From the NCBI GenBank assembly GCA_029204225.1, contig CM055107.1, positions 25,315,391 through 25,379,390 of the forward strand: a DNA stretch of 64,000 bases. The letters are read 5' to 3'. The translations under genes were made by a program, and so were the position numbers. The notes under the pieces were generated by a model, which was given only the letters and a program-made list of their open reading frames with translations, searched no databases and was not told the DNA's origin. The stretch comes from Diphasiastrum complanatum. Lineage: Eukaryota; Streptophyta; Lycopodiopsida; Lycopodiales; Lycopodiaceae. Numbering within the stretch: position 1 is the first letter of the stretch; each line of letters begins with the position of its first letter. Below, one piece after another: positions 1-12,594 of the stretch.

Positions 1-280
1 AATTGCTGTTTACCTGCTGGGTGCAAGGTACTGGTCGAAAGTCTAGAGTTCAGGAACAGGCCCCAGAAAAATTTACAAATAACTTATGTACTTCTTTCAT
101 AGTAATCTACTAGATTAATGAAAGAGAATGCTTTCAATCAATGAAACTAGACATTTATCAGTATTTCTTGCAGTATGCATTTTTATGTGTATTTTGTTGC
201 ACCAACGTCATCTTAGTAACAAATTCTTGATTGAAATGTTGGACTCTTGCTCTATAGTCAACCCAGAGTTGATGCAGGCT

Positions 281-281
<1 letters not shown>
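1..281. other. no recognisable feature
   Basis: AT-rich sequence without a convincing coding frame, repeat boundary or RNA gene. It ends at the CT microsatellite. Confidence 0.5.

Positions 282-346
<65 letters not shown>
282..346. repeat. (CT)n microsatellite
   Basis: An uninterrupted run of about 32 CT units. The Ser/Leu-rich reading frame across it is a by-product of the repeat. Confidence 0.97.
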
Positions 347-349
<3 letters not shown>

Positions 350-380
350 TTCCAGCTCAATTTATCCTACCACCACCCAC

Positions 381-671
381 TCAATCGTCCATTTGATCTT
401 CCTTTGCAACCGAGAAGAAAGGAGAGCAGAGGAGAAGAGGGAGGAGAATGGTTGTGGAAGGTGGAAGGAGAGGGGTGAATTGTGATGCAAGAGTTGGATT
501 TTGTTTGCTCTCTGTGGTGATAAGCTCAGCAAGCGTTTGGGTTGCATGAATATTGTATCCATTTGAGTTTGTGAGTATTGGGGATGATCTACTTGACTTT
601 AGATATTCCACAATGTCAGCTGCCCATTCCTTGAATTGAGACATGGAAGGATATGGCATCTGGAATCTCAT
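381..671 (-). CDS. unassigned exon-like open frame
   Basis: A 96-codon minus-strand frame. Its first two thirds look protein-like, with a mixed composition and an amphipathic stretch around EWAADIVEYLKSS (residues 15-27). The last third becomes Leu/Pro-rich as it nears the CT repeat and is probably not coding. I recognise no family. It could be one exon of a larger gene or a fragment of an unrecognised element. No splice junction could be fixed, and the neighbours give no functional hint. Confidence 0.25.
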   Translation of the reverse strand: MRFQMPYPSMSQFKEWAADIVEYLKSSRSSPILTNSNGYNIHATQTLAELITTESKQNPTLASQFTPLLPPSTTILLPLLLCSPFFSVAKEDQMDD

Positions 672-1774
672 TGTTCACTCCCTTGATCTTGGCTACATTG
701 CATACCCATGAATGATAGCATTGCTTTCCTTTTCCATGCCATGATATTGGGTTCAAATTCCTTAAACACTAGCAATTATGTGACACTTCTAATCATCGTA
801 CATACCTTTACCTTTACCAAATACAGCACTACGTTGTGATTGAAAAGAAAGTGAAATGATCTCTAGAGAGTGATGTCACCTCGTTATGTTGTAAATTATT
901 GTTATTGTCTTCCCCTTCTATACCAATTTGGCAAACACAAAATGAGCATGAGGGTGCCAACACATTTGCCTTATCATCGGCTTATCACCTATTTGATCAA
1001 CTGATGGAGCATGAGTAGACTCTTAGAGTGTGAGGCATAGCACACTCTATCACTTTAAAAGTGCCCTTATCACGTGTCTTAATAGGAGCCACACGTTGTC
1101 AATATAAAGGAGCTCATAGCAATATATCGAGCACACACTCATCCATGAAGATACTGTTAGGTTGTTGCCAAGAGGAGTGACATACAACATGTATTTCCAT
1201 TTTTAGCAATTTTTACTTTACTCTGTACATGCAGTACGTGTCAGTGTTACCTTTATGGCACGATTAGTAGTGAGCCAGGACACACGTCCCGTAATAGGGT
1301 CCGACATGCCATGCAACAAAAAACTCCAAAATACTGATGTCTATATGTATTGTTTTTCACTCTTTGTTAAGACAATTCACTAGTGTGTTTCTTGGGTTGG
1401 TGTGTGCTCTCTCTTTCTACAATTATGTGAATCTGATGATGCTTAGCTTGTGAATTTGCTAATGCATACGACGATCGTTGACAGGAACCTAGTCTCTCTC
1501 ATGTACATAATTTAAACATTAAATTTAAGAATCACACACATGGCATAGCAACTCCTTTTTCTGTTCTTGTTAATTTTGAAAGCTATCCAGATTTTGATCC
1601 TAACTTGTAGATACTTTCAAATTCTTTGTCCTGGGAGGTATTCATAGTATATTTGCCGTAGATGAGCGTTCCCTTGAATATCCACACATTCAATCTTCTA
1701 GACAGGCAAGTGCCATGATATTTGTGGTCTGCAGTGTCGAGAAAGCCAAACTTGTCTAAGTTCACAAAATAGAT
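672..1774. other. no recognisable feature
   Basis: AT-rich intergenic sequence. I saw no coding frame, transposon terminus or RNA gene that I could defend. Confidence 0.5.
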
Positions 1775-2045
1775 CAATGTTATAGCCTAAAAATGGTAGT
1801 AATTCAAAGAGTGCGATTATCTCAAAGAAAACACTCCTTTTCACGAACAGGGTGAACATAAGAATTTGAAATTGAAGTTTATAAATCCAACTTGTGGCAC
1901 CAAATAGTTAGCATGGGGCAAGTAAATTATTTTTGAAATGTTACAAGATTAATTTATGAGGTATTAAAAGTTTCCAAGTTAAACATTGTAATTTGTATTA
2001 CTTAGTCTTATAAATAAAAGTGAGAAGGATAAATCTCACTACATT
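1775..2045 (+). repeat. putative 3' part of a plus-strand LTR
   Basis: The right edge is set by the primer binding site that follows at 2046. The sequence just before it carries TATAAATAA (about 2011-2019), as LTRs commonly do. The left edge is a guess: the first TGTTATAG-like start is near 1775. No partner LTR was found in the window, so this is a remnant or a solo end. Confidence 0.3.
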
Positions 2046-2063
2046 TGGCGTCATTGTCGGGGA
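2046..2063 (+). other. OTA-type gypsy primer binding site
   Basis: The string tggcgtcattgtcgggga closely matches the primer site typical of plant OTA (Athila/Tat/Ogre) gypsy elements, which is usually tggcgccgttgccgggga. It differs at three C-to-T positions. It marks the boundary between a 5' LTR and an internal region on the plus strand. The coding region that should follow is not recognisable. Confidence 0.65.
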
Positions 2064-4682
2064 GCCAAATGGCTCATTTTCTCTAATTCTTGCTATATTT
2101 GAGTCTAGGTACCTAGCATTAGTTTTTCCTGATTTTCTAGTATTTTTCTTTCTATGAAAGATAGTTTTTTTTGCTTTCTTGTGATGGATGCATGTGTGGG
2201 TGTGCTAATCTTCTGAATATGCTCTGCAACCAAATCTGGAAACAATGAACAAACTTAGATTAATGGAAAACCTAGTAAAACCAGCTTATAGAAAAACCAA
2301 AAAATTATTTGGAAAAAGTTCACATCTCACTACTATCTGATCTCGCCTAACCTGTTGAGGCAAAATCTAACCTTGCTCTCTTCATTGTGACTTCGGAAGA
2401 AATTTTTTTTGTCTTTAGTTGAAGGAATGAGTACACCTTAAAAAATGACAAATTTTTCTAAGTACAGATTGCTTTGACTGGAATAGACTAACCTCGTCAG
2501 TCTCACAGAGTGAGTTTCTAACCTTGTCAATCTTTGTGCAAGCCCATCTTGAACTATTCCAACCCCTCCTAGAAGGGCGAGTACCAAATATCAGAACACA
2601 TCATAGAACACATCATATGATGCCCTCCCAATCTTTTGTATAGGTTGGCCTTGCCAAGATTAAAGCATTCAAAACCTGACCTCGCTAGATTCTATAGGCT
2701 TAAAAGACTATCTTAGACACAATCAAGTTGACGAGCTCAGAACACCAACTTCTCCCAGAACTTAGAAGATGTACTTTTCAAATTAAAAACGTATACCTTG
2801 ACCTTGCCATTCTTAGTATAGTCAATCCCAAGAAAGATCAAGCTACGATGAGAAGGGTAAATATAGTCTCGTCCCTAAAGTACAAGTCAAAATCTTACCT
2901 AGTATTTTTTCTAAGGCAGTATTAGACTAACAAAGGAAAGGACAAGTGCACTATATTTGACAATACAAGTACTTTACCATTGTACTTTAAAGATCTAAAC
3001 TCGCTACTCTCAAGGTAACATTCTTGAACACAAAGAAGGCTCGTTTGAAGTTAGCAAAGATAGATTGTCAACATTTATTCTAGCAAGGGCAGATAAGTAG
3101 AATCTGTTTGGTGACCTCACCATTCCAAAATTTGACCTCGCCCATCCGTTCATAAGCTCGTCCATATATAAGAAACATCTAATGAAGGCAATGAATACGG
3201 ATTCTTTGTGTAACCTTGCCAATTGAAATCATTTGAATTTCTTAAGGAGAAGGCGAGAAGGTTACTTTTTCCAATGTGTGAGCCCTCCCATCTTGGTCTC
3301 TCAACCATATGGATCAAGATTTGACCTTTCTAACTAGTGGAAATACATTGTCATCAAAATTTTAGGAGGGTGAGTACGTTTGATTGAACAAAGTTCTACT
3401 CTCTCATAACCTTCAAGTGAGATCCCAGATCATGCTTTCCCAGTATTCTCTACTTTTTCAAATCTAAAGAGAATTGTGTTGCCTTCTCCTACAGAGTTGC
3501 TCTCTCCAAGGTGAACAATATTACATCAAGATCTCTCATTTGATCTAAGAACCAAACAAGTGAAGAGATCTTCGACATAGTGTGGATTTTAGGATCTCTA
3601 ACTGACTATTTTGTGATACTAGAAGTTACAAGTAGATTATTGTCTTGTTACTATAAAATAGCACATATTTTGGCATGGTTTTATCTTAATAATAAATTGC
3701 TATGCACATGTAAATATCTCTATTTTTGTGTATGATCTATCTCTTTTCCAATATATAGATTAAATTTAGCACTATTTCTTATTATTTGTAAACATAGTAC
3801 AATATCCAAACAAGGTTTATTAGTTTTGTCATAGAGCATTTGCCAAGTGAAAGCATGACATAATGAATTCTGTGCACAAAGGAAATGATAGACAATATCA
3901 AAGATGAGATCACAAATATTATTGGAAGATGCAACCCATTTTGGGAGATAAGGAGAAGCCAACTATTGTATCAAAGAAGAGAAGAGACCTACAATTATGA
4001 TTGATGAAGATTTAGACAAGAAGGTAAGGAATTCAATAAGCATGTATGTTTATGATTTGGTGTCGATATATATCTCCACATAAACCACAAATAAGGACTT
4101 GTCCAACAAGCAAAGATCTTTGCAATAAATTAAGTCCCTTGTAAACAAGGCATTTCTTTTAATAACATTTTCAAAAGAAGTTTGGAATCAATATATTTTT
4201 TTATTTAATCCCATAATCATTCAACAAAATTATCATAAGTACGGTTATCATGAAGGACCAGAATGGAAAGCTCCAGATGGTAAGGTGCATGGACTTGGTT
4301 ATCCAGAACGGTTAGCTTTACCTACTCCGCTAGTATAGCAAGCACCTCAGGCCAATATACCTCAAGAAAATAAGTGCATCGCCGTGCTATGTTCACTTCC
4401 AAATTTGTTGGTGTATGATGTGAAATGGTGGTCTGTGTGGTCTACGTTAAGATCTGACTTAAAAAGTGAATTTTTTAAGTCATTTTCTATCAAAAATTAT
4501 ATTCTGAAAATACTTTCCTTCCTCTTTTTCTAATCAGATGACTTTCATGACTTTTGCTCATCATTCTTTTTCTTTTCTTTTAACTTTTTTTTTTAATACT
4601 ATGTTTTCCAAAAAAAAATCAACAAGTAATGAAAAACAACAAAATTGTAAAATAACAAAAGTAAAAATGAATAGATCTTCAA
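2064..4682. other. degraded retroelement-like sequence with a recurrent ACCT(C/T)GCC motif
   Basis: No intact frame is present. Between about 2330 and 3560 a short motif of the type ACCTCGCC, ACCTTGCC or ACCTCGTC recurs about a dozen times at irregular spacing. Because the stretch follows an OTA primer site, it may be the decayed leader/gag part of that element. From 3560 to 4682 I see nothing else. Confidence 0.3.
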
Positions 4683-4689
4683 TCACGCT

Positions 4690-6135
4690 AGTAGATTTGG
4701 CTGCCAAAACTTGCGTAATCGGTTGCCATTCACTGGGGTATCAAATCTTCTACCATCCTGGTGTTCCAAGATAACTGCTCCGTACGACAATATTTCTTTC
4801 ACATTGTATCGTCCTTCACCTATAGCTTTCAATTTTCCTTTGATCAATTTTGTCTTGTACATCAAAGCTAGATCTCCTTCCTTCAGATCTTTCTTATGTA
4901 AACGGCGATCATGGCGATCATGCCATGCCTTGCACAAGCTTTTTCTACTGCTAGTGCATGAACTGCCATTAATCTGGTTTCACAAAGTTTATGCAAAGCC
5001 TCATGATGCAGTTGTAAAGATTTAGCATCATCCAACCATTCCGTTGCTGCTATGCGTAAAGATGGTACTAAAAATTCAATCGGCATAACGACATCTTGAC
5101 CATAGACAAGTTGAAATGGTGTCTGGTTCGTACTAACTTTATAAGTTGTTCTGAATGCCCATAATGTTGCATGAAGTTTATGTTCCCAATCAAAACAACT
5201 TGCTTCCACTGTCTTTGTCATAATATTGCAGAGAATCTTGTTGGAAGATTCTGCTTGTCCATTACCCCTCTGATAATACGAAGTACTAAACCGATGAATA
5301 ACAAAAAAAAGTCTTCCAACAGACACTTGATCGTTTCGTTGACAAAATGTGTTCCATGATCACTCATGATTTCAACAGGACACCCAAATCTAACAATGAT
5401 ATTCTCATATAAAACTTAGTTGTAGCCTTTGCATCTGCAACACGAACTGCTCTTGCTTCGACCCACTTGGTCATATTTTTTTTAGTTGCTACGATGATGT
5501 ATCTGGCTTGAGTACCTCTTGTCGTAGGATGAATAGGACCAATATAATCAAGTTCCCATTTTTCAAACGGTACTTGTGCCAAAACCGGATGTAACGGCTC
5601 ATGGTTTTGCTTCGTAGGGCAACGTGTTCGTTGACATACATAAGATGATTGAATATATTTCTCTGTATATTTATGCCAAGTGTAGGCCAACAACATCCTG
5701 ATTGTAAGATCTTTCAAACAATGATATCAGATGAACAATGTCCACCTCCCATCCCATCATATGAAAACATGATTAGATCAGGCACTTCATGTGGAAAAAC
5801 ACATCTTCTTAGAATATCATCCATTCCACGTCGATACAATTGACCTGCAATCAATTGATAAGGTTGTGTCTTAACAATTAATCGCGCTTTTTAAACTTTG
5901 TTCAGAGATTCGTTAGGTTGGCCTAACATCAAATATTCAACAATATCAGTTGCCCACTCAGGTACTGTTTCAACATAGAATTATGTAGCATCTGGTAGTT
6001 CGTCACCCACTTCAGTGTTGATAGGTGTTGTCTTTATTCTTGAGAAATGATCAACAAGATAATGTTGTTTACCCTTTCAAACCACAACTCTAAAATCAAA
6101 TTCAGTCAATAATAGTAACCATCTTGCAATGCGTC
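4690..6135 (-). pseudogene. OTA (Athila/Tat-type) Ty3/gypsy pol relic: RNase H end and integrase
   Basis: On the minus strand, reading from 6135 down to 4690, the fragments follow the order of gypsy pol. First is an RNase H C-terminal/linker piece, then an integrase zinc-finger and core segment (5717-5364) with a CPTK..HEPLHP region and TKWVEARAV. Next comes the rest of the core (5326-4883), with a QTPFQLVYG motif, then the integrase C-terminus (4937-4683), which closes with NRLRKFW. The TKWVEA and PFQLVYG signatures are typical of the OTA lineage rather than chromoviruses. At least two frameshifts separate the pieces and no LTR is joined to them. It is a dead fragment. Confidence 0.8.
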
Positions 6136-6399
6136 ATGTATTGCATGTGTGTGTGTGTGTGTGGTGTCTAACTTCAAATCTCAAGGACACAAAGAGAGGT
6201 CTTTCACTGATTTAAAAATAAATGTTATTTTTGTAGAATGCTTTATACATACATCATGTTGAGTGTTGTTGTTGTGGTGACACCTCAAAGGAAAGAATGG
6301 GACAAACAACTCCCAAGTTCACCAACATACATAGCTGCAAAAGCAATAAGATACAAAGGGAAGGGAGTATTTTTCTCAACTCACACCTTATGTAGGACC

Positions 6400-6642
6400 T
6401 ATAAAGTCCATTTTTACAGCAAAGCATCCAATCCAATCTACAATGCAAGGAGCAAGCACAGAGAAGAGAAAAAGTCCAAGCTAAGGACATCTCATTGGAG
6501 CATGTTTCAAGTGAAGAATGCATTGCTGATATATTGACAAAGCCTCTTCAAAAGAATGCTTTTTTGAAGCTTAGATCAGCCCTTGGGCCCTTGGCTTACT
6601 TAATAAAGTTATGTTATCATCTAGCTAGATTGTGAGGAGGAG
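6400..6642 (+). pseudogene. Ty1/copia RNase H C-terminal relic with polypurine tract
   Basis: From about 6470 the plus strand, with frameshifts, gives ISLEHVSSEECIADILTKPL, the very conserved end of copia RNase H. It is followed by LRSALG and then a purine run, gaggaggag (6634-6642), in the position of the polypurine tract. Upstream, SNPIYNARSKHREEKKSK (from about 6427) looks like the decayed NP..HARTKHIE segment. Nothing further 5' of the element is recognisable. Confidence 0.75.
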
Positions 6643-6969
6643 TATTGAAATTTCACAATTCTAGCTTGATCAATTTTGGTCACATGCATTGTAATTGGCA
6701 AGATGGCCATGTAAATAGATTCCACAAGTGCCAAATAGCATAGGATGCTTTCCCAAGACTTCATTCCTCATATAACATTGTGATAGCATCTTTGAAATGA
6801 GGCGAAAATGTGTTTAGATAAGCTAGAGAAATTATAGGAGCTAACAATGGCATGTTATACATTGTTTTTGGATCTTGAGATCTTGACCCCCATATTAGGG
6901 TGGATCCAATGACCTATTAGGTTACATGCCATTGTTAGCTCCTATAATTTCTCTAGCTTATCTAAACAC
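6643..6969 (+). repeat. copia 3' LTR remnant, start only
   Basis: The LTR is inferred to start immediately after the polypurine tract, at TATTGAAATTTCAC (usually TGTTGAAATT). The right end could not be fixed. A perfect long inverted repeat lies inside or just beyond it (separate entry). Confidence 0.45.
6810..6969. repeat. perfect 46-bp inverted repeat with 68-bp spacer
   Basis: Positions 6810-6855 and 6924-6969 are exact reverse complements, starting gtgtttagataagctagag on the left and ending with its complement on the right. The spacer runs from 6856 to 6923. The structure could be a small fold-back MITE or an inverted duplication inside the LTR remnant. No target-site duplication is obvious. 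Confidence 0.9.
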
Positions 6970-7389
6970 CCAGTTCTCATATGGTGACCATCCTAGATGG
7001 TCTATTCTTCCCTCACCCTCAATAGACCACACCAAGGATGCGTAATCAACGTATTCCACACCCATGGAGAACAAGACATTAGGGGTTATAGGAGCAGAAT
7101 CACAATAGCAAGAATTTTTTAAGTCAAATGGTTGGTGAAACGGCTTCACATATTTTTATTTGCCATTATTTTTTAAGTTCCTTAGTCATGGTATGTTTGG
7201 ATTTCTTCCAATCATTCTAAACTCTCTGTCATGTCCCATTTGCTATTTCTCATGGAGAGAAGAGTGTAACATGGATATTCCCCTCTAGATTTTGAAAAAT
7301 TTTGAGCAATTTTTTTTTGTTTTCATGCATGTCCATGTTTGTGTGGCAGATTAGATTCTTAGATTGGAGTCCAATTTTTGACCTCTTGG

Positions 7390-7870
7390 CAAGGCAAAGA
7401 AGTTCTAATTGACCCACCACCCATTAATTTCAAACAACTTAAAGTGGGTTCTTGATGGTGACTAAAAGCCATACATTAGCAACAAAATGATTGAATCTAG
7501 TGGCAGAATGTTTTGCACTATTGTGTGCGAGCTCGAGCATTGGGAGATACTTTTCCCAATCATATTGTCAATGAGATACATAGTCTGGTTGATACGTTCT
7601 GTTTTTGTCAGTCCGATTCTAGGGAATTCAAAGAATTAGACTAACGGTTGTTTGAAGTTTTCGAAAATTGACTGTAGTGAACTTGGAGTTCTAAACACTA
7701 GCAATGTCATCAGCAAGCCATACAATTTGAACTTCTCAACGAAAAGCTAGGATAGTTCAAATGGCTTGACAATAGATTTAGTGGTGTAAATCATGCCATT
7801 TTTGTTAGCCTATCAACCACTACCTAAATAGCATCACGATCCTTTTTGGTTCTAGGGAGTTGAGTCACAA
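7390..7870 (-). pseudogene. Ty3/gypsy (chromovirus-like) integrase relic
   Basis: Reading the minus strand from about 7870 down gives LPRTKKDRDAI followed by VVVDRLTKMA, the integrase core signature. Then come a decayed KLYGLP segment, TERINQTMYLID, and WEKYLPMLELAHN-like remnants. Many stops and frameshifts interrupt it. The DRLTKMA form is the one seen in chromoviruses and differs from the OTA relic at 4.7-6.1 kb, so this is a separate insertion. Confidence 0.75.
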
Positions 7871-10800
7871 AATACATTCAAATATTTTTTCATTTCTTGC
7901 AGGAATTTTCAAGATAATGGAGTCATGTAGTTGAATTTTAGTTGGTGTAATTTGTATATTCTGGCAATGACAAAGTAAAATGCTCACATCTAACAATAAA
8001 AGCTAGGTAGTTATCAAAAGTCAAAGACCCTTACCCATTCTAATATTTGTACAAAAATCATATGGAATAACACATTGCATTGCACATTTGCATACTTGAA
8101 GAAATCAATGATTAAATGCACTATGGAGAAATATAGATGAGCACAATGTGTCAAATTGCTATCTATAGAGAGAGTACTAAAAATGCACGAGCATGAAAAA
8201 CAATGTAAGTAGTCTCTCACTAGATTAGAATAGCACAAATCTCTTCGGGGATAACAAGCGTGATAGCAACAAGTCATTAAGGTTGCGATTTGTTCATATG
8301 TCAAGTATAGATCAAGATAACAAGAATTCCTCCATGAAAGTATGGAAACATGCACTATGGAACATAGAGGGTACATGCTAATTTGCAACAGGACTTCACA
8401 TAAGAATTGACAAGGCAGTTTTTGTGATGAGGAGATTAACATAGTGCCGTCATGCAAGCAATCACACAATAGTTAATCTAAGTTCTTGTCGCAACTAACT
8501 TGATTTTTAGCAAATGAAAGTCACTTTGGCATTTGAAGAATGTTTTTCCTATGCAATGAATGCTTTAACCTAAAAAATGTCGAAGTTCCAAAATGGTTAC
8601 CTACAACACATATTTTATGATTTTAGAATATTGAGATGATGCTTTGGTGCAACACAAGAACTTAGATAAATTGTTTCTTTTAAAGAAATTGTCTATGGCT
8701 TTAGTAACACAAGAAAAAAATTGGCATTGATGCCTATTGGAATAAAATAAAGCTTTTCAGGAAAACATGTGGGCGTTTAAATTCCACATTGCAGATTGTT
8801 AAGCAAAACATGATGAAAACATGTATTTGTGTATTAAAGTTGTATTGATGTTTGCAAAACTCATTGTTTGGCAACAATTCTCTAATCTAAACAAGTACTT
8901 CCCACTTCAAATAAAGTCTTTTAGTTACAGATAATAGAACATCTTCTCTACTCTACTCAAACAACAAGAACAACCTAGGCAGTCTTACCAAGATAAAAAG
9001 AAAAATTCCTTGCCTCTTGAACCCTACGCATACTTTCCAGGAAGAAACAAAAAATGCCTCCCAAGGGTTGAGTTCTCATACAATATTGCGAAGACTTTTG
9101 CTATCAATTATAGTCTATTTATCTTGATGTTTGGCTTTCAGCCTCGTCAGGCTCAAAGGTCTCAAGGTGAAAATTGCAATTGATTTTTTTGTAGGATATG
9201 CAAGAATTGTTGCAAGTCGCTAAGGACATCAATTTAAAGATTGAGCCCAATTCTATGCTAACCGAAGTTGCTCACCTAGAGAAATTGAGGCTCGAGATTG
9301 GGTAAATGGAAAAATGCCAAAACTATCTCCAATTTTTAGTAGTTTCATAAGATTGTAAACTTAACTCAATTGATTTGCATATCGTCGATAGTTTTTTTAG
9401 AGGACAAGAGTTCATTATCTATTCTATGGTAATCATTCAAAGGAATGGCTGGGTAAAAAGAATAACATGATGCCAGAAAGTGAATTAGTGTTGGCAGTAC
9501 ACTGTAAATAAACCATGTATATAGATCAAACGTAGCTCTTCGTTTATGCCTTTTCCAAGAGTCTAGGGCCATGATGGCTCTTGGCATGTGACAATTTCAC
9601 AAAAAATGAATCCCAATCAATCCTAAAAGTGATGGAGGATGCACAAATCAAAGATCTAGATCCAAATTATGAGCTAGAATCAAGATTAGTTACCAAAACT
9701 AGCTAATTTGACATTTAGCTCGACAAAAGGCACATAGATTTGATCAAATCCACAGAAGTAAAGTGCAGCAAGCATTCTAGACCTGTAATCAACTTCAGTA
9801 CCTTCCAAAACATGTAATTAATTCATAAAATCACTCACGTACAATAGCTTTAACTCGCCACTCAAAGACACTGTTGATGGAAGTGGAAAAACTCGATTTT
9901 TCTTCATATTTGGATGGAGATCCCATCACATCTTTATACATTTCGAGCTTGGATCTGAACATTTACAGCCTCTCTAATCTTATCATACCCTAACCCGCAG
10001 AAGAAACTGCCTATGTCAGAGGCCCAATTTGGCCAAGGAATGCATGGTAATTTGTGAGTTGTCCTTGCAAACATAGTGAAGACATATGTCAAAGAGTTGC
10101 AATTAATCCAAGCTCAAAATGAGCTGCAAACCCATTCTGCATAAATTTTAACTAAACACATTTGGCAATGGGCAAAGAGAGGAGAAAAATTCATTTGCAT
10201 AGATCAAGAAACTCGAGTTCTCATCAAGAAAAGGTTCGAGTTGACACGATCGCTAATTTGGAAATGTCAACTATAATTCATACTCTACTGGTACACTTTG
10301 ACAAATGCAAGGCAATATTTCAAATGCAACTGTATTGGCTACAACAAGGATTCGAATCAGGATTTCTATCAACTTTCTATTAAACATCTATGGAAACACC
10401 AAGTTTTGTAGTGTTTAATGTATCACCGCATACCTCACGGAACTTGGCGACCACTCCTTGTGGGAATTCATGTGCTACCTACATCCAGAATCAATTTCCA
10501 ACCTTCAATATGCTCGTGCACCACGTGAGGGGATGAAAAACAAGTTTTTCCTTTCTTCATCTTAATCTCCTATCTAGTCTCAACAAAATGATTGGCCTTT
10601 GTTCCTGGCCCCGTTGTTTTTTCTTGTCTTCCTATCTATTTCTCTGTCAATCAATGACCTATCGTCCTACAACAGTTGCTTAGTTGATTAGATTTTCTAT
10701 CGGACGTAAAAGTAAAACTCTCACCATTCCTCTTGTCATCCCTGGATATTTCTCTCTGTGAAATGATAGTGTATGCTCAAATATTGTACTTTTGCATGGT

Positions 10801-12172
10801 TGTATTACCATAGGGTATAGTTGTACTTGATCTCAAGTGTATTTTTTGTTGATGAGTTCAACATGTTTGTTAATGAAAGTTTCTAAATTTGTGTTGCTTA
10901 TGCACACAGCTAAGGCCAAAAGAGCAACCGTAGCATTTTGGAATATGATTGAAGTCATGTCTCTCATATTGACTTGCTACCTTTTGAAGTTACCCAAGAA
11001 AGGTTCACTAATCAATACTTTGTATGCCTGTAACATTAACTAAAGTGCGTGTGTGGGGGGTCTATTTTTCAGGGGGTGATGCTCCATGGACTGGTGACCT
11101 GATTGTCAATTGTACCTTCATGTTGAAATGGTTCTAGCAGCCAGCTCCTTTTTTACGAGCTCCTTCCCAACTCTTGTTAAACCTTTTCAATATCAAAAAG
11201 TATATAAAAGGTATGGACGTTTTACATGTATATGCAAAAAACAACTCGACAAAAAAAATCTCTAGCATGAATTGCTCTATGAATTTATATCAATAAAAAA
11301 TGCTAGTTGACTGCAAGGTCAAAAGATGTGATTTCCCCATAATAATTTGAAACTGGAACTGATAAATTGCAAGTTATAATCCTCTTAGATTAAGGCAACA
11401 TAATTCTGAACTGGAACTTCACTGAGATCATGCAAAGATCCCATTAAGCAAAATTTCACAGAACTACCAAGTTTTGTGAGTTGGCAAGGCCAAGAAGGGT
11501 AATTCAAGGGCCAAGAATTGCAACCTTACTGTGAAAACCAAGTACAATGGAAAAATAAAGAGATTAAAAAAAGAGTTTTGTCAACACCGAAGATGCATAA
11601 GAGCACCAAAATCTACTTCAAACTGCAGCATTCAGACAGGAGGCTTCTGGCCTGTGTGCAAGTTTGATGAACTCAAACAAAGAAAAAGGGTTCTACCACA
11701 ATCAGTTTAGTGAGGCTGCATAGTATTTTGCTCCACAATTATTAGTCTTATTGATTTTCAATCACCCTAAGGATACACTAGACAAGTTTGTGCAACTACA
11801 ATGTGAAAAGCATAGGCACTGCTGATTTATTTGTGTTTGGTGATGATTTGAATCACCATACACTAAGATTGTTCCTGCAACAGTAAATTGGGCAGAGCTG
11901 AAAATTGCCGCTGGAAACTCTAGTTTGAATCAACTACAAACCTTTATAAAAGCTTTCCAAAACAACTATACAGCCAAAATCTTAGGTCAACTTCTTCAGA
12001 CCTTACAGAAGCTATTTTATGTGGACCACTTTTTTCCAACATGGATAACTCTATACCCTATATGTGCCTCTTCTTTATTCACCTCAAGGTCTATAGTTCA
12101 ATTCCACTTGGTGCACAGAAAGTTAAAGGGAAAAAACCATGGATGTGCTTGCACCTAGTGGTGCAGTTTTGT
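7871..12172. other. intergenic sequence, nothing firmly identified
   Basis: This is 4.3 kb of AT-rich sequence. A short open stretch at about 9197-9303 (plus) reads like protein (MQELLQVAKDINLKIEPNSM and onward) and ends at a possible GT donor. I could not connect it to any other exon or family. No LTR ends, RNA genes or tandem arrays were seen. The right end, next to the LYR gene, should hold that gene's 3' UTR. Confidence 0.4.
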
Positions 12173-12594
12173 TCATTTGTTGCCTTGATTTTCCAGCATT
12201 GTATTGAGCTCCTTCAGTCTTTGCAAACCCTCACTTAACAGGTAACGAATTGATTGTGGATCCTTCATCGGGCGATTACGCTCCATCTCTTCACGAACCA
12301 TCCTTTTCAGTTCACCTTCATCATCAACCATAAATTGCCAAAGTAATCACTTACTAGCACTGCTTTTAGCTGTTACCCCATAGAAATTCAACAGAGAAAA
12401 ACACAAAGCTATTTGAAAGATACATTTAACGGTTGCAACTAAAACTAAGAAGGTAAAAAGAAGTGACCTTGAGCATTATCCGGAGCTCGACAAGCGGTCC
12501 TTAGTGCAGATCTGTAGAGGCTTAAAACACGAGAACGCAGCAAGAATGATCTCAGATCCAAGGCAGCATCGGCTATGGAGGCTGCTCCTACCAT
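12173..12594 (-). CDS. LYR motif-containing mitochondrial protein, LYRM2-like
   Basis: There are two exons on the minus strand: 12594-12468 and 12315-12173. The 152-bp intron is GT-AG, in phase 1, and splits a Gly codon. The spliced frame gives 89 residues, the length expected for LYRM2. The N-terminus carries LRSFLLRSRVLSLYRSALR (residues 14-32) with the diagnostic Leu-Tyr-Arg, then RAPDNAQ. Exon 2 supplies VREEMERNR, IRYLLSEGLQRLKEL and a short tail before TGA. LYR proteins are small three-helix mitochondrial matrix proteins that bind acyl carrier protein and help assemble or stabilise Fe-S enzymes or respiratory complexes; LYRM2 itself is linked to complex I. The chosen ATG (12594) is the methionine nearest the conserved helix. 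An in-frame upstream ATG at 12684 would add 30 residues with no family support. No stops or frameshifts were seen, so the gene looks intact. Confidence 0.9.

Noticed and set aside
2330-3560. Recurring ACCTCGCC-like motif considered as a tandem array or CRISPR-like repeat
   Set aside because: Spacing and sequence are irregular; CRISPR is not expected in a plant nuclear genome.
9197-9303. Short protein-like stretch (MQELLQVAKDINLKIEPNSM) with a possible donor
   Set aside because: The neighbouring putative exon would need a 28-bp intron; no family recognised, so not called as a gene.
12041-12238. Plus-strand frames over the LYR gene
   Set aside because: Antisense to a well-supported spliced gene.
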